NCBI GenBank assembly: GCA_020216895.1 | Contig: JAIWOM010000003.1 | Location: forward strand, 1 to 19,047 | Length of the DNA: 19,047 nucleotides | Reading direction: 5' to 3' | From: Microcella sp. | Lineage (GTDB): Bacteria > Actinomycetota > Actinomycetes > Actinomycetales > Microbacteriaceae | Part shown: positions 1 through 7,325 of the stretch, piece after piece | How the letters are laid out: the number at the start of each line of letters is the position of its first letter | Numbering within the stretch: position 1 is the first letter of the stretch | Translations under genes and position numbers: made by a program | The notes under the pieces: model-generated | What the model was told of the DNA's origin: nothing | Database searches by the model: none | The model's input: only the letters and a program-made list of their open reading frames with translations

Positions 1-11
1 ATGGCCTCGCA

Positions 12-27
12 ATGAGAGCGCTCTCAT
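12..27. promoter_or_regulatory. CebR/CelR-type LacI-family operator
   Basis: Perfect 16-bp palindrome ATGAGAGCGCTCTCAT, about 30 bp before the cebE start codon. Its core closely matches the CebR/CelR box TGGGAGCGCTCCCA known from Streptomyces and Thermobifida, with one symmetrical change per arm. The LacI-family repressor that would bind it is encoded at the end of the same operon (4779-5804). Binding here would block transcription of the sugar-uptake operon until the disaccharide is present. The promoter itself lies before or at the window edge and cannot be judged. Confidence 0.88.
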
Positions 28-57
28 CCACCACCCACGCACACAAAGGAGTGAACC

Positions 58-1332
58 GTGAACCGTTCACGTCGCACCACCGCGAGCGCCGCCATCGCCG
101 GCGCCGCCGCTGTCGCCCTGATCGCCACCGGCTGCAGCACGGCCGCCGACCCCGGTGCCGAGGGTGGTGACATCACCCTCACCGTCGCCACCTTCAACGA
201 CTTCGGCTACACCGACGAGCTCTTCGCCCAGTACGAGGCCGAGAACCCCGGCATCACGATCGTGCACAACCGCGCGGCCACGTCGAACGAGGCCCGCGAC
301 AACTTCTTCACCAAGCTCGGCGCCGGCAGCGGCCTCGCCGACATCGAGGCCGTCGAGGTCGACTGGTTCGCCGAGATGATGCAGTACAGCGACCGTCTCG
401 CCGACCTCAGCGACCCGGCCGTCGCCGACCGCTGGGTCGACTGGAAGACCGCCGCCGCCACCGACGCCGAGGGCCGCCTGGTCGCCTACGGCACGGACAT
501 CGGCCCGCAGGCGGTCTGCTACCGCGCCGACCTGTTCGAGGCCGCCGGCCTGCCCACCGACCGCGACGAGGTCGCCGCCCTGCTCGAGGGCGACTGGGAC
601 CGCTACTTCGAGGTCGGCCAGCAGTACGTCGACGCCTCGGGTGCCGCCTGGTTCGACGCCGCGGGCGCGATCTACCAGGGCATGATCAACCAGGTCGAGT
701 ACGCCTACGAGGAGGCTGACGGCACCGTCATCGCCACCGAGAACCCCGAGGTCAAGCAGATCTACACCGAGGTGCTCACGGCCTCGGAGACCCTCTCGGC
801 CCACCTCGGCCAGTGGAGCGACGACTGGTTCGCCGGTCTCTCGAACGGCGCCTTCGCCACGATGCTCTGCCCGGGCTGGATGCTCGGCGTCATCTCGGGC
901 AACGCGCCCGACGTCACCGGTTGGGACGTCGCGAACGTCTTCCCCGGCGGCGGCGGCAACTGGGGCGGCTCCTACCTGACCGTTCCGGCCCAGGGCCAGA
1001 ACATCGAGGAGGCGAAGAAGCTCGCCGCGTGGCTGACCGCTCCTGAGCAGCAGATGAGCGCCTTCGCCGCGGCCGGCACCTTCCCGAGCCAGGTCGAGGC
1101 GTACGAGTCGACCGAGCTGCAGGAGGCCACCAACGAGTACTTCAACGACGCGCCCGTCGGGCAGATCCTCATCGAGCGCTCGCAGGCCATCGAGGTCGCT
1201 CCCTTCAAGAGCGTGAAGTACTTCCCGATCAACGACGCCCTGCAGCGGGCGCTCACCCGGGTCGACGTCGACGGCACCGACACCATCGACAGCTCGTGGG
1301 AGCTCTTCGTCGCTGACGTCAACGCCCTCTAG
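58..1332 (+). CDS. cebE: Extracellular sugar-binding lipoprotein of an ABC transporter (CebE-like)
   Basis: A 424-aa family 1 solute-binding protein that captures an oligosaccharide, most likely cellobiose or a related beta-glucoside, outside the cell. The N-terminus has a twin-Arg-like basic stretch (R4-R6), a hydrophobic segment and a lipobox ending at C26 (IATGC), so it is a secreted, lipid-anchored protein. The start is GTG at 58, with AAAGGAG at 45-51 as ribosome binding site; an overlapping GTG at 51 is out of frame. Length is normal for the family. It is the first gene of a transporter operon with a GH1 glucosidase and a LacI regulator, behind a CebR-type operator. The transporter class is certain; cellobiose as substrate is inferred from operator and context. 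Confidence 0.9.
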   Translation: MNRSRRTTASAAIAGAAAVALIATGCSTAADPGAEGGDITLTVATFNDFGYTDELFAQYEAENPGITIVHNRAATSNEARDNFFTKLGAGSGLADIEAVEVDWFAEMMQYSDRLADLSDPAVADRWVDWKTAAATDAEGRLVAYGTDIGPQAVCYRADLFEAAGLPTDRDEVAALLEGDWDRYFEVGQQYVDASGAAWFDAAGAIYQGMINQVEYAYEEADGTVIATENPEVKQIYTEVLTASETLSAHLGQWSDDWFAGLSNGAFATMLCPGWMLGVISGNAPDVTGWDVANVFPGGGGNWGGSYLTVPAQGQNIEEAKKLAAWLTAPEQQMSAFAAAGTFPSQVEAYESTELQEATNEYFNDAPVGQILIERSQAIEVAPFKSVKYFPINDALQRALTRVDVDGTDTIDSSWELFVADVNAL

Positions 1333-1343
1333 ATCCACCACCC

Positions 1344-1375
1344 GCCCGGGGGCCGCCCACCTGCGGCCCCCGGGC
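1344..1375 (+). terminator. Intercistronic GC hairpin after cebE
   Basis: Perfect 13-bp inverted repeat GCCCGGGGGCCGC / GCGGCCCCCGGGC (1344-1356 and 1363-1375) with a 6-nt loop, starting 12 nt after the cebE stop. There is no T-tract. In binding-protein-dependent operons such hairpins commonly act as partial terminators or 3' mRNA stabilisers, giving more binding protein than permease. The structure is seen directly; that function is inferred. Confidence 0.75.
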
Positions 1376-1438
1376 ACCCTCAGCCCCGCATCCCGCGCCC
1401 GCACCCCGCACGCCACCCCTCACCGCCGAGGAGACACC

Positions 1439-2425
1439 ATGACCACCACCGCCCCGCGCCCACCGGCGCCGGCGCCGCTCACGCCGCCGTCGGCTCCGAC
1501 GACGGTGCGCTCCGTGCGCCGCATCGCCTTCTCGCAGACGCTCTCGCGGTGGGACGTCAAGGTCTCGCCCTACCTCTACATCTCGCCGTTCTTCATCCTG
1601 TTCGCGATCACCGGGCTCTTCCCGCTGGCGTACACGGCCTGGGTGTCGGTGCACGAGTGGAACCTCATCGGCGGGCAGGGCGACTTCGTCGGCCTCGACA
1701 ACTTCGCCTTCGTGCTCTCGAACCCGCCGTTCTGGATCGCGCTGCGCAACACCTTCTCGATCTTCCTCATCTCGGCGGTGCCGCAGGTGCTGCTCGCCCT
1801 GTTGATCGCGGCCGTGCTCGACCGCAACCTGCGGGCCAAGACCTTCTGGCGCATGGGAGTGCTGCTGCCCTACGTGGTCGCCCCCGTCGCCGTCACCCTG
1901 ATCTTCAGCAACATGTTCGGCGACCAGTACGGGCTCATCAACAACGTGCTGAGCGACCTCGGCATCGACCCGATCGGCTGGCACTCGGAGGTGCTGCCGA
2001 GCCACGTGGCCATCGCCACCATGGTGAACTTCCGCTGGACGGGCTACACCGCCCTCATCCTCCTGGCCGGCATGCAGGCGATCCCGCGCGACTACTACGA
2101 GGCCGCGATGATCGACGGCGCCGGCACGATCCGGCAATTCTTCTCCATCACCATTCCGCAGCTGCGCCCGACCCTGATCTTCGTCATCGTCACCTCCACC
2201 ATCGGCGGCCTGCAGATCTTCGACGAGCCGCGGCTCTACGACCAGACCGGGCAGGGCGGCGCGAGCGGCCAGTGGATGACCATCACCATCTACCTCTACA
2301 ACCTCGGCTGGGGGCAGCTGAACTTCGGCCGCGCGGCCGCGGTGGCCTGGCTGCTCTTCCTCATCATCATCATCGTCGGCCTCATCAACGTCGCCATCAC
2401 CCGTTCGATCGCGAGGGCATCATGA
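1439..2425 (+). CDS. cebF: Sugar ABC transporter permease, MalF type (CebF-like)
   Basis: A 328-aa inner-membrane permease, one of two forming the channel that accepts sugar from CebE. After a Pro/Ala-rich cytoplasmic N-terminus it has about six hydrophobic segments. The EAA motif that docks the ATPase is visible at about residues 221-240 (EAAMIDGAGTIRQFF followed by IPQLRP). The start is ATG at 1439 after GAGGAGA. It overlaps the next permease by ATGA, which implies translational coupling. It sits 106 nt after cebE, separated by a strong hairpin. The operon has no ATPase gene, so the complex must borrow one from elsewhere, as Streptomyces Ceb uses MsiK. Class is secure; substrate is inferred. 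Confidence 0.9.
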   Translation: MTTTAPRPPAPAPLTPPSAPTTVRSVRRIAFSQTLSRWDVKVSPYLYISPFFILFAITGLFPLAYTAWVSVHEWNLIGGQGDFVGLDNFAFVLSNPPFWIALRNTFSIFLISAVPQVLLALLIAAVLDRNLRAKTFWRMGVLLPYVVAPVAVTLIFSNMFGDQYGLINNVLSDLGIDPIGWHSEVLPSHVAIATMVNFRWTGYTALILLAGMQAIPRDYYEAAMIDGAGTIRQFFSITIPQLRPTLIFVIVTSTIGGLQIFDEPRLYDQTGQGGASGQWMTITIYLYNLGWGQLNFGRAAAVAWLLFLIIIIVGLINVAITRSIARAS

Positions 2426-3306
2426 GCACCGGATACGGACTTCTCGAGACCGCCCGCCCCTCCCGCCGCCGGCGGGTCGACAACGGCCAGCGTCCCGGCT
2501 GGCTCGGCTACGGCTTCCTCACCGCCGTGCTGCTCGGCTCGATGTTCCCCCTCTACTGGTCGTTCCTGATCGGCTCGGGCGACGCCTCGACCATCAACCA
2601 GCAGGACATCGTGTGGTGGCCGGGCGGCAACTTCCTCGCCAATGCGGCCGCCGTGCTCGAGGCCGACAGCGTCAACTTCTGGAAGGCCATCGGCAACTCG
2701 ATCATCGTGTCGACCGTGGTCTCGGCCTCCGTCGTGCTGTTCTCGACGCTCGCCGGGTTTGCCTTCGCCAAGCTCCGCTTCCGGGGCCGCGCCGGCCTCC
2801 TGGTCTTCGTCATCGCCACCATGGCGGTGCCGACGCAGCTCGGCGTCGTGCCGCTGTTCATCGTGATGAGCCAGCTGCAGCTCGCCGGCACGCTGTGGGC
2901 GGTCATCCTGCCCGCCGTCGTCAGCGCGTTCGGGGTGTTCTGGATGACGCAGTACCTCAGCCAGGCCCTGCCCTACGAGCTCATCGAGGCGGCCCGCGTC
3001 GACGGGGCGAGCATGATCCGCACCTTCTGGTCGGTGGCGCTGCCCGCCGCCCGCCCGGCGGCCGCGATGCTCGCGCTGTTCATCTTCATCGCCACCTGGA
3101 CGAACTTCTTCTGGCCCTTCATCGTTCTCGACCGGCAGAACCCGACGCTGCCCGTGGCCCTGTCGCTGCTGCAGAGCAACTACTTCGTCGACTACTCGAT
3201 CGTCATGGCCGGGGTTATCCTCAGCACGATCCCCCTGTTGATCTTGTTCGTCGTCGCCGGCCGCCACCTCGTGAGCGGCATCATGCAAGGAGCCGTCAAG
3301 GGATGA
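2422..3306 (+). CDS. cebG: Sugar ABC transporter permease, MalG type (CebG-like)
   Basis: A 294-aa partner permease. It has a basic N-terminus (RRRR near residue 15-18), about six transmembrane segments, and the EAA loop at about residues 189-208 (EAARVDGASMIRTFWSV followed by LPAARP). The start at 2422 lies within the stop of cebF (ATGA overlap); the open frame continues further upstream, but only this start gives a normal MalG-type N-terminus. It overlaps the glucosidase gene in the same way. With CebF it would form the membrane heterodimer. The shorter C-terminus without extra domains is typical for MalG-type subunits. Confidence 0.9.
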   Translation: MSTGYGLLETARPSRRRRVDNGQRPGWLGYGFLTAVLLGSMFPLYWSFLIGSGDASTINQQDIVWWPGGNFLANAAAVLEADSVNFWKAIGNSIIVSTVVSASVVLFSTLAGFAFAKLRFRGRAGLLVFVIATMAVPTQLGVVPLFIVMSQLQLAGTLWAVILPAVVSAFGVFWMTQYLSQALPYELIEAARVDGASMIRTFWSVALPAARPAAAMLALFIFIATWTNFFWPFIVLDRQNPTLPVALSLLQSNYFVDYSIVMAGVILSTIPLLILFVVAGRHLVSGIMQGAVKG

Positions 3307-4769
3307 CCGCCACCACTCCCGCCCCGACCGGGGCGAGCGCTGCCGCGCGCCCGCTTCCGCCCCAGCTGCTGCTCGGGGTCGCCACCGCCGCCTACCAGAT
3401 CGAGGGTGCGACGCACCGCGACGGCCGCGCCGACTCGATCTGGGATGCCTTCAGCCGCATCCCCGGCGCGGTGGTCGGCGGCGACAGCGGCGAGCGCGCC
3501 TGCGAGCACTACGACCGCTACCGCGACGACGTCGCCCTCATGCGCGATCTCGGCGTGCAGGTGTACCGCTTCTCGACCTCCTGGGCGCGGGTGCAGCCGG
3601 ATGGCCGCACCGCGAACCCCGCGGGCCTCGACTTCTACCGGCGCCTCACCGACGAGCTGCTCGACGCGGGCATCACGCCGTGGCTGACGCTCTACCACTG
3701 GGACCTCCCGCAGACGTTGCAGGAGGCTGGCGGCTGGCCCGCGCGCGACACCGCGCTGCGCTTCGCGGACTACGCCGCCGACGTGCACGCCGCGCTCGGC
3801 GACCGCATCCACCACTGGACGACGCTCAACGAGCCGTGGTGCTCCGCCTTCCTCGGCTACCTCAGCGGCGAGCACGCCCCCGGCGAGCAGCACCCGCAGC
3901 GCGCCCTCGACGCGGCCCACCACCTGCTGCTGGGCCACGGCCTGGCGACGCAGCGGCTGCGATCGCTGGATGCGTCGCTCGACCTCGGCATCACGCTCAA
4001 CATGACCGTGCCCGATCCCGTCGACCCGCACGACTCCGCCGACGTCGACGCCGCCCGGCGCATCGACGCGCAGCACAACCGGCTCTTCCTCGACCCGCTC
4101 TTCCGCGGCGCGTACCCCGCCGACCTGGAGGCCGACCTCGAGGCGCGCGGCCTGCATCTGCCCGTGCAGGAGGGTGACCTGGCGGCGATCGCGACCCCCA
4201 TCGACGCGCTGGGCGTGAACTACTACCACGGCGATGCGGTGAGCGCGCATCCGCCGGCGGATGCCCCGATCACGAGCGCCGCGCCCTCGGAGCGGCCGAA
4301 GCTGTCGCCGTTCCCGGCCGGCGACGGCATCTACACGCACCCGCGCGGGCTGCCCGTGACGGCGATGGGCTGGGAGGTGCAGCCCGAGGGCCTCACCCGC
4401 CTGCTGCTGCGTGTCGACGAGGAGTACGCCCGGCCCGCCGGCGTTGTGCTGTACGTCACCGAGAACGGCGCCGCCTACACCGACGAGCCCGACGCCGAGG
4501 GGTACGTCGACGATGCCGAGCGCGCCGAGTTTCTGCGGCTGCACGTCGACGCCGTCGTCGATGCGATCGAGGCCGGCGTCGATGTGCGCGGCTACTTCTA
4601 CTGGTCGTTGCTCGACAACTTCGAGTGGGCCTGGGGCTACGACAAGCGCTTCGGGCTCGTGCGGGTCGACTACGAGACGCAGACCCGCACGGTGAAGCGC
4701 AGTGGGCGGCTCTACCAGGCGATCATCGCGGGTCGCAGCGTGCCGCCCGCGCTCGAATCGCGCCCGTAG
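3303..4769 (+). CDS. bglC: Family 1 glycoside hydrolase, beta-glucosidase (BglC-like)
   Basis: A 488-aa cytoplasmic GH1 enzyme of normal length that would split imported cellobiose or another beta-glucoside into monosaccharides. The acid/base motif TLNEPW has E177, and the nucleophile motif VTENGAAY has E387. The N-terminal LLGVATAAYQIEG and C-terminal YFYWSLLDNFEWAWGY are also diagnostic for the family. There is no signal peptide, so it acts after uptake. The start ATG at 3303 overlaps the cebG stop by four bases, so the two genes are translationally coupled. Its stop codon TAG doubles as the start of the regulator's putative -10 box. Some GH1 enzymes act on galactosides or phospho-sugars; the ABC (not PTS) context argues for an unphosphorylated beta-glucoside. 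Confidence 0.93.
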   Translation: MTATTPAPTGASAAARPLPPQLLLGVATAAYQIEGATHRDGRADSIWDAFSRIPGAVVGGDSGERACEHYDRYRDDVALMRDLGVQVYRFSTSWARVQPDGRTANPAGLDFYRRLTDELLDAGITPWLTLYHWDLPQTLQEAGGWPARDTALRFADYAADVHAALGDRIHHWTTLNEPWCSAFLGYLSGEHAPGEQHPQRALDAAHHLLLGHGLATQRLRSLDASLDLGITLNMTVPDPVDPHDSADVDAARRIDAQHNRLFLDPLFRGAYPADLEADLEARGLHLPVQEGDLAAIATPIDALGVNYYHGDAVSAHPPADAPITSAAPSERPKLSPFPAGDGIYTHPRGLPVTAMGWEVQPEGLTRLLLRVDEEYARPAGVVLYVTENGAAYTDEPDAEGYVDDAERAEFLRLHVDAVVDAIEAGVDVRGYFYWSLLDNFEWAWGYDKRFGLVRVDYETQTRTVKRSGRLYQAIIAGRSVPPALESRP

Positions 4770-4772
4770 GAT
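4767..4772 (+). promoter_or_regulatory. Putative -10 box for leaderless cebR transcript
   Basis: TAGGAT lies 6 nt before the ATG at 4779, the spacing expected if transcription starts at the start codon. The first three bases are the stop codon of the GH1 gene. The same AGGA could instead serve as a weak ribosome binding site, so the promoter is a proposal. Confidence 0.45.
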
Positions 4773-4778
4773 TCCCCC

Positions 4779-5804
4779 ATGACAGCGGACGGAGCGAGCG
4801 CCCGTGTCGCTCCGACGCTCGAGATGGTGGCCGAGCGGGCCGGCGTCTCACGAGCGACGGTGTCGCGCGTCGTCAACGGCTCGCCCCGCGTGAGCGAGGA
4901 GACGGTGGCCGCCGTCACGGCCGCCATCGCCGAGCTGCGCTACACCCCGAACCGCGCGGCGCGCTCGCTCGCGAACCGGCGCGCCATGGCGATCGCCCTC
5001 GTGATTCCCGAAGACACGACGCGCTTCTTCGGCGATCCCTACTTCGCGGCCATCGTGCAGGGCATCTCGACCGTCCTCGACGACACCGGCTACGCCCTGA
5101 CCCTGCACCTGGCGAGCGCGAGCGGCCGCTTCGACACGACCGTCGCGTACCTGCGCGGGGGCAACGTCGACGGGGCCCTCGTGGTCTCGCACCACACCGA
5201 TGACCACGTGCTCGCCGAGCTGGGCGAGAGCATCCCGGTCGTGTTCGGTGGCCGTCCTCTCAATCCGTCGTCGACCACCAGCTACTACGTCGACGTCGAC
5301 AACATCGCGGCCGCGGCCGACGGCACCCGGTACCTCATCGATCGCGGGCGCCGCCGCATCGGCACGATCGCGGGCCCGGCCGACATGCCCGCGGGCATCG
5401 ACCGGCTGACCGGCTGGCAGCAGGCGATGACGGATGCGGGGCTCACGCCTGACGCGATCGTGCACGGCGACTTCACCCTCGCCGGCGGAATGCGCGCGAC
5501 GCGCGAGCTGCTCGCCGCCCACCCCGACCTGGACGCGATCTTCGCCGCGAGCGACCTCATGGCCATGGGTGCCGTCACCGTACTGCGCGAGCGCGGCATC
5601 GCGGTTCCGGAGCAGGTCGCGGTGATGGGGTTCGACGACTCGCCCGCCGCCCTCGCCTGCGAGGTGCCGCTCACCACGGTGCGTCAGCCGTCGGTCGAGC
5701 AGGGCGAGCGCATGGCGCGCATCCTGCTCGATCTGCTCGAGGGCCGGCCAGTCGCTCGGCGGCACCTCATGCCCACGTCGATCGTCGAGCGCGCGAGCGC
5801 CTAG
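4779..5804 (+). CDS. cebR: LacI-family transcriptional repressor (CebR-like)
   Basis: A 341-aa regulator. The N-terminal LacI helix-turn-helix spans about residues 13-60 (TLEMVAERAGVSRATVSRVV), followed by the hinge helix ARSLANRR (about 61-68) and a periplasmic-binding-protein-like sugar domain. It would bind the palindrome at 12-27 and release it when cellobiose or a similar sugar binds. In Streptomyces cebR lies next to cebEFG-bglC but not at the 3' end of that operon; here it follows the glucosidase by 9 nt and could be co-transcribed, giving feedback control. It may also have its own leaderless promoter. Family is certain; the CebR identity rests on operator and gene order. Confidence 0.9.
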   Translation: MTADGASARVAPTLEMVAERAGVSRATVSRVVNGSPRVSEETVAAVTAAIAELRYTPNRAARSLANRRAMAIALVIPEDTTRFFGDPYFAAIVQGISTVLDDTGYALTLHLASASGRFDTTVAYLRGGNVDGALVVSHHTDDHVLAELGESIPVVFGGRPLNPSSTTSYYVDVDNIAAAADGTRYLIDRGRRRIGTIAGPADMPAGIDRLTGWQQAMTDAGLTPDAIVHGDFTLAGGMRATRELLAAHPDLDAIFAASDLMAMGAVTVLRERGIAVPEQVAVMGFDDSPAALACEVPLTTVRQPSVEQGERMARILLDLLEGRPVARRHLMPTSIVERASA

Positions 5805-5805
5805 C

Positions 5806-5853
5806 CCCGGCACCGCACCGCAGTGCAGGGGGCAGACCGGGTAGGGTGCCGGG
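5806..5853. repeat. Inverted repeat between cebR and the acetyltransferase gene
   Basis: Perfect 9-bp arms CCCGGCACC (5806-5814) and GGTGCCGGG (5845-5853) enclose 30 nt that contain a smaller GCAC/GTGC stem (5815-5818 with 5823-5826). It starts right after the cebR stop and ends just before the next start codon. It could end cebR transcription or be an operator; there is no T-tract. Function is unknown. Confidence 0.5.
5842..5847 (+). promoter_or_regulatory. Putative -10 box for leaderless acetyltransferase gene
   Basis: TAGGGT sits 7 nt before the ATG at 5855 and there is no clear Shine-Dalgarno sequence. This matches the leaderless arrangement seen at several other genes in the window. Confidence 0.5.
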
Positions 5854-5854
5854 C

Positions 5855-6139
5855 ATGAGCCTCACCGTGACCCACGAGCCCGATGCCGAGCGCTACGCCG
5901 TCTACGAGGGCGACGAGCTGCAGGGGTGGATCGTCTACGACCGCGTCGGGTCGACGATGCGGCTGCTGCACGCGGAGGTTCCCCCGCTCATGCGCAACAA
6001 GGGTGTCGGCGGCGAGGTCGTGCGCGCGATCCTCGACGAGCTGCGCACCGCGACCACCGATCGGGTGCAGCCGGTGTGCGGCTTCGTCGTCATGTGGATG
6101 CGCCGGCACCCCGAGTACGCCGACCTGACCACCCGCTAG
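5855..6139 (+). CDS. Small GNAT-fold acetyltransferase (PF14542-like)
   Basis: A 94-aa protein matching the minimal GCN5-related acetyltransferase family typified by human GATD1/yeast-like short GNATs. It has the acyl-CoA loop RNKGVGG at residues 47-53 and the family-typical end FVVMWMRRHPEYADL (77-91). Such proteins consist only of the core fold and their substrates are unknown. ATG at 5855 is preferred over GTG at 5846 because it lies 7 nt after a TANNNT box and fits the family N-terminus. It stands alone between cebR and a convergent gene. It is a common housekeeping gene in actinobacteria with no obvious link to sugar uptake. Confidence 0.8.
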   Translation: MSLTVTHEPDAERYAVYEGDELQGWIVYDRVGSTMRLLHAEVPPLMRNKGVGGEVVRAILDELRTATTDRVQPVCGFVVMWMRRHPEYADLTTR

Positions 6140-6148
6140 CCGGGCGCT

Positions 6149-6165
6149 CGGCGGCGCGGCCGCCG
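6149..6165. terminator. Possible bidirectional terminator hairpin
   Basis: CGGCGGC / GCCGCCG (6149-6155 and 6159-6165) is a 7-bp GC stem with a 3-nt loop. It lies in the 26-bp gap between two convergent genes, which is where a shared terminator would be expected. There is no T-tract, and such repeats are frequent by chance at this GC content. Confidence 0.35.
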
Positions 6166-6468
6166 TTACAGGCGGATCCTCCCGCGGTAGCCCTCGCCCT
6201 CATCCGGGTCGCTCTCGATGCGGGGAATGCCGAGCGTGCCATCGCCGGGAATCGGCGCGAGTGCGGGCAGCGAGGTCTGACGGTCGAGCTCGAGGGCGGC
6301 CTCGTGCCGGGTCGGGTTGAAGACCTCGTCGCCGATGCTGACGAGACCGCCGCCCGAGCCGCCCCGGCGCCCGTCGCCGCGCAGGTCGATCCAGCCGCGG
6401 CGCTGCGCGAGCATCCCGAGGCCGATCAGCGCCGACGCGATCAGCAGCCACCCCCACATCGGCATCAC
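6166..6468 (-). CDS. Small single-pass membrane protein, unknown function (DUF6191-like)
   Basis: A 100-aa protein with one N-terminal transmembrane helix (about residues 3-21), then a basic Gly-rich linker and a soluble tail containing EVFNPTRHEAALELDR (about 49-64). That FNP-R-H pattern resembles short actinobacterial proteins grouped as DUF6191; the match is from memory and not checked. The start is GTG at 6468, because a TAGACT box lies 6 nt upstream; ATG at 6465 is the alternative. It is convergent with the acetyltransferase and follows the hmuV-like gene on the same strand after a 47-bp gap. No function can be assigned. Confidence 0.72.
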   Translation of the reverse strand: MMPMWGWLLIASALIGLGMLAQRRGWIDLRGDGRRGGSGGGLVSIGDEVFNPTRHEAALELDRQTSLPALAPIPGDGTLGIPRIESDPDEGEGYRGRIRL

Positions 6469-6474
6469 CCGCTC

Positions 6475-6480
6475 AGTCTA
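6475..6480 (-). promoter_or_regulatory. Putative -10 box for leaderless small membrane protein gene
   Basis: On the minus strand TAGACT is followed after 6 nt by the GTG start at 6468. No Shine-Dalgarno sequence is seen, so a leaderless transcript is likely. Confidence 0.45.
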
Positions 6481-6515
6481 GGGGCACGACGAGGAGGAAT
6501 CCTCGATTTGGGGAG

Positions 6516-7325
6516 TCAGTCGCGCAGCGGCAGCACGATCGGCCGCTCGCTGTCACCGACGCGGTGGATGCGCACCGCGAGCCCGTAGACCCGCCCCACG
6601 CGCTCGGCCGTCATGACCTCGTGCGGCGTGCCGACAGCGTCGAGCCGCCCGTTGTCGAGCAGGGCGATGCGGTCGGCGTAGGCCCCCGCCAGCGACAGGT
6701 CGTGCACGACCACGACGACCGCCCGGCCATCGGCGGCGAGGCCGCGCGCGACCCGCATGACGTCCTCCTGGTGACGCAGGTCGAGCGCCGCCGTCGGCTC
6801 GTCGAGGAACACGATCGGCGTGCGCTGGGCGAGCACGCGAGCGAGGGATGCGCGCGCCTGCTCACCCCCGCTCAGGCTCGTGAACCGTCGGCCGAGCAGG
6901 TGCTCGATGTCCGTCGCGCGGATCGCCTCCAGCACCGCGGCCTGGTCGTCGGCGAGCTCGGCCGAGCGCAGCCACGGGCTGCGCCCCATCTGCACGATCT
7001 CGATGACCCGGAAAGGGAAGCTCACCGTGTTGGCCTGGCTGAGCACCGCGCGACGTCGCGCCAGCTCGAGCGGGCGGTACGCGCCGACCGGGCGGCCGAG
7101 CAGTTCGACAGTGCCGTGCGACGGGTCCTGGTCGCCGCTGAGCACCGACAGCAGGGTCGACTTGCCCGCGCCGTTCGGCCCGACCAGGGCGAGCACCTCG
7201 CCCGACAGGATGTCGAGGTCGATGCCGCCGAGGATCTCACGCCCGTCGCGGGTGAGGTGCACGCCGCGGGCGACGATCACCGGCTCGCTCACGGAAGCCG
7301 CCCCCCTCGGGACTGCGCCGCTCAT
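6516..7325 (-). CDS. hmuV: Haem/iron-type ABC transporter ATPase (HmuV-like)
   Basis: A 269-aa ATP-binding subunit that would power import through the adjacent FecCD permease. Walker A GPNGAGKST is at residues 49-57, signature LSGGE at 151-155 and Walker B IVFLDEP at 171-177. The Q-loop region SQANTVSFPFRVIEIVQMGR (96-115) resembles haem importer HmuV more than siderophore ATPases. The ATG at 7325 overlaps the permease stop (ATGA) and has GGAGGG 5 nt upstream; a GTG at codon 12 is less likely. The coupled arrangement implies 1:1 expression. The substrate is inferred: haem is best, a siderophore or cobalamin is possible. No binding-protein gene is next to it. Confidence 0.88.
   Translation of the reverse strand: MSGAVPRGAASVSEPVIVARGVHLTRDGREILGGIDLDILSGEVLALVGPNGAGKSTLLSVLSGDQDPSHGTVELLGRPVGAYRPLELARRRAVLSQANTVSFPFRVIEIVQMGRSPWLRSAELADDQAAVLEAIRATDIEHLLGRRFTSLSGGEQARASLARVLAQRTPIVFLDEPTAALDLRHQEDVMRVARGLAADGRAVVVVVHDLSLAGAYADRIALLDNGRLDAVGTPHEVMTAERVGRVYGLAVRIHRVGDSERPIVLPLRD

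Noticed and set aside
67..1416. Long open frame (449 codons) on the minus strand opposite cebE
   Set aside because: Composition is Asp/Gly/Val/Arg-rich with no domain, and it is a codon-bias shadow of a clear gene. The same applies to the long minus frame at 13547-15202 and similar frames in other genes.
1561..2421. Extension of the second permease upstream of 2422
   Set aside because: The open frame continues upstream, but that part is an Arg/His/Pro-rich shadow of cebF; the ATGA overlap start gives a normal permease.
6491..6504. Hairpin GAGGA/TCCTC after hmuV as terminator
   Set aside because: Only five base pairs, no T-tract, and it could equally form by chance.
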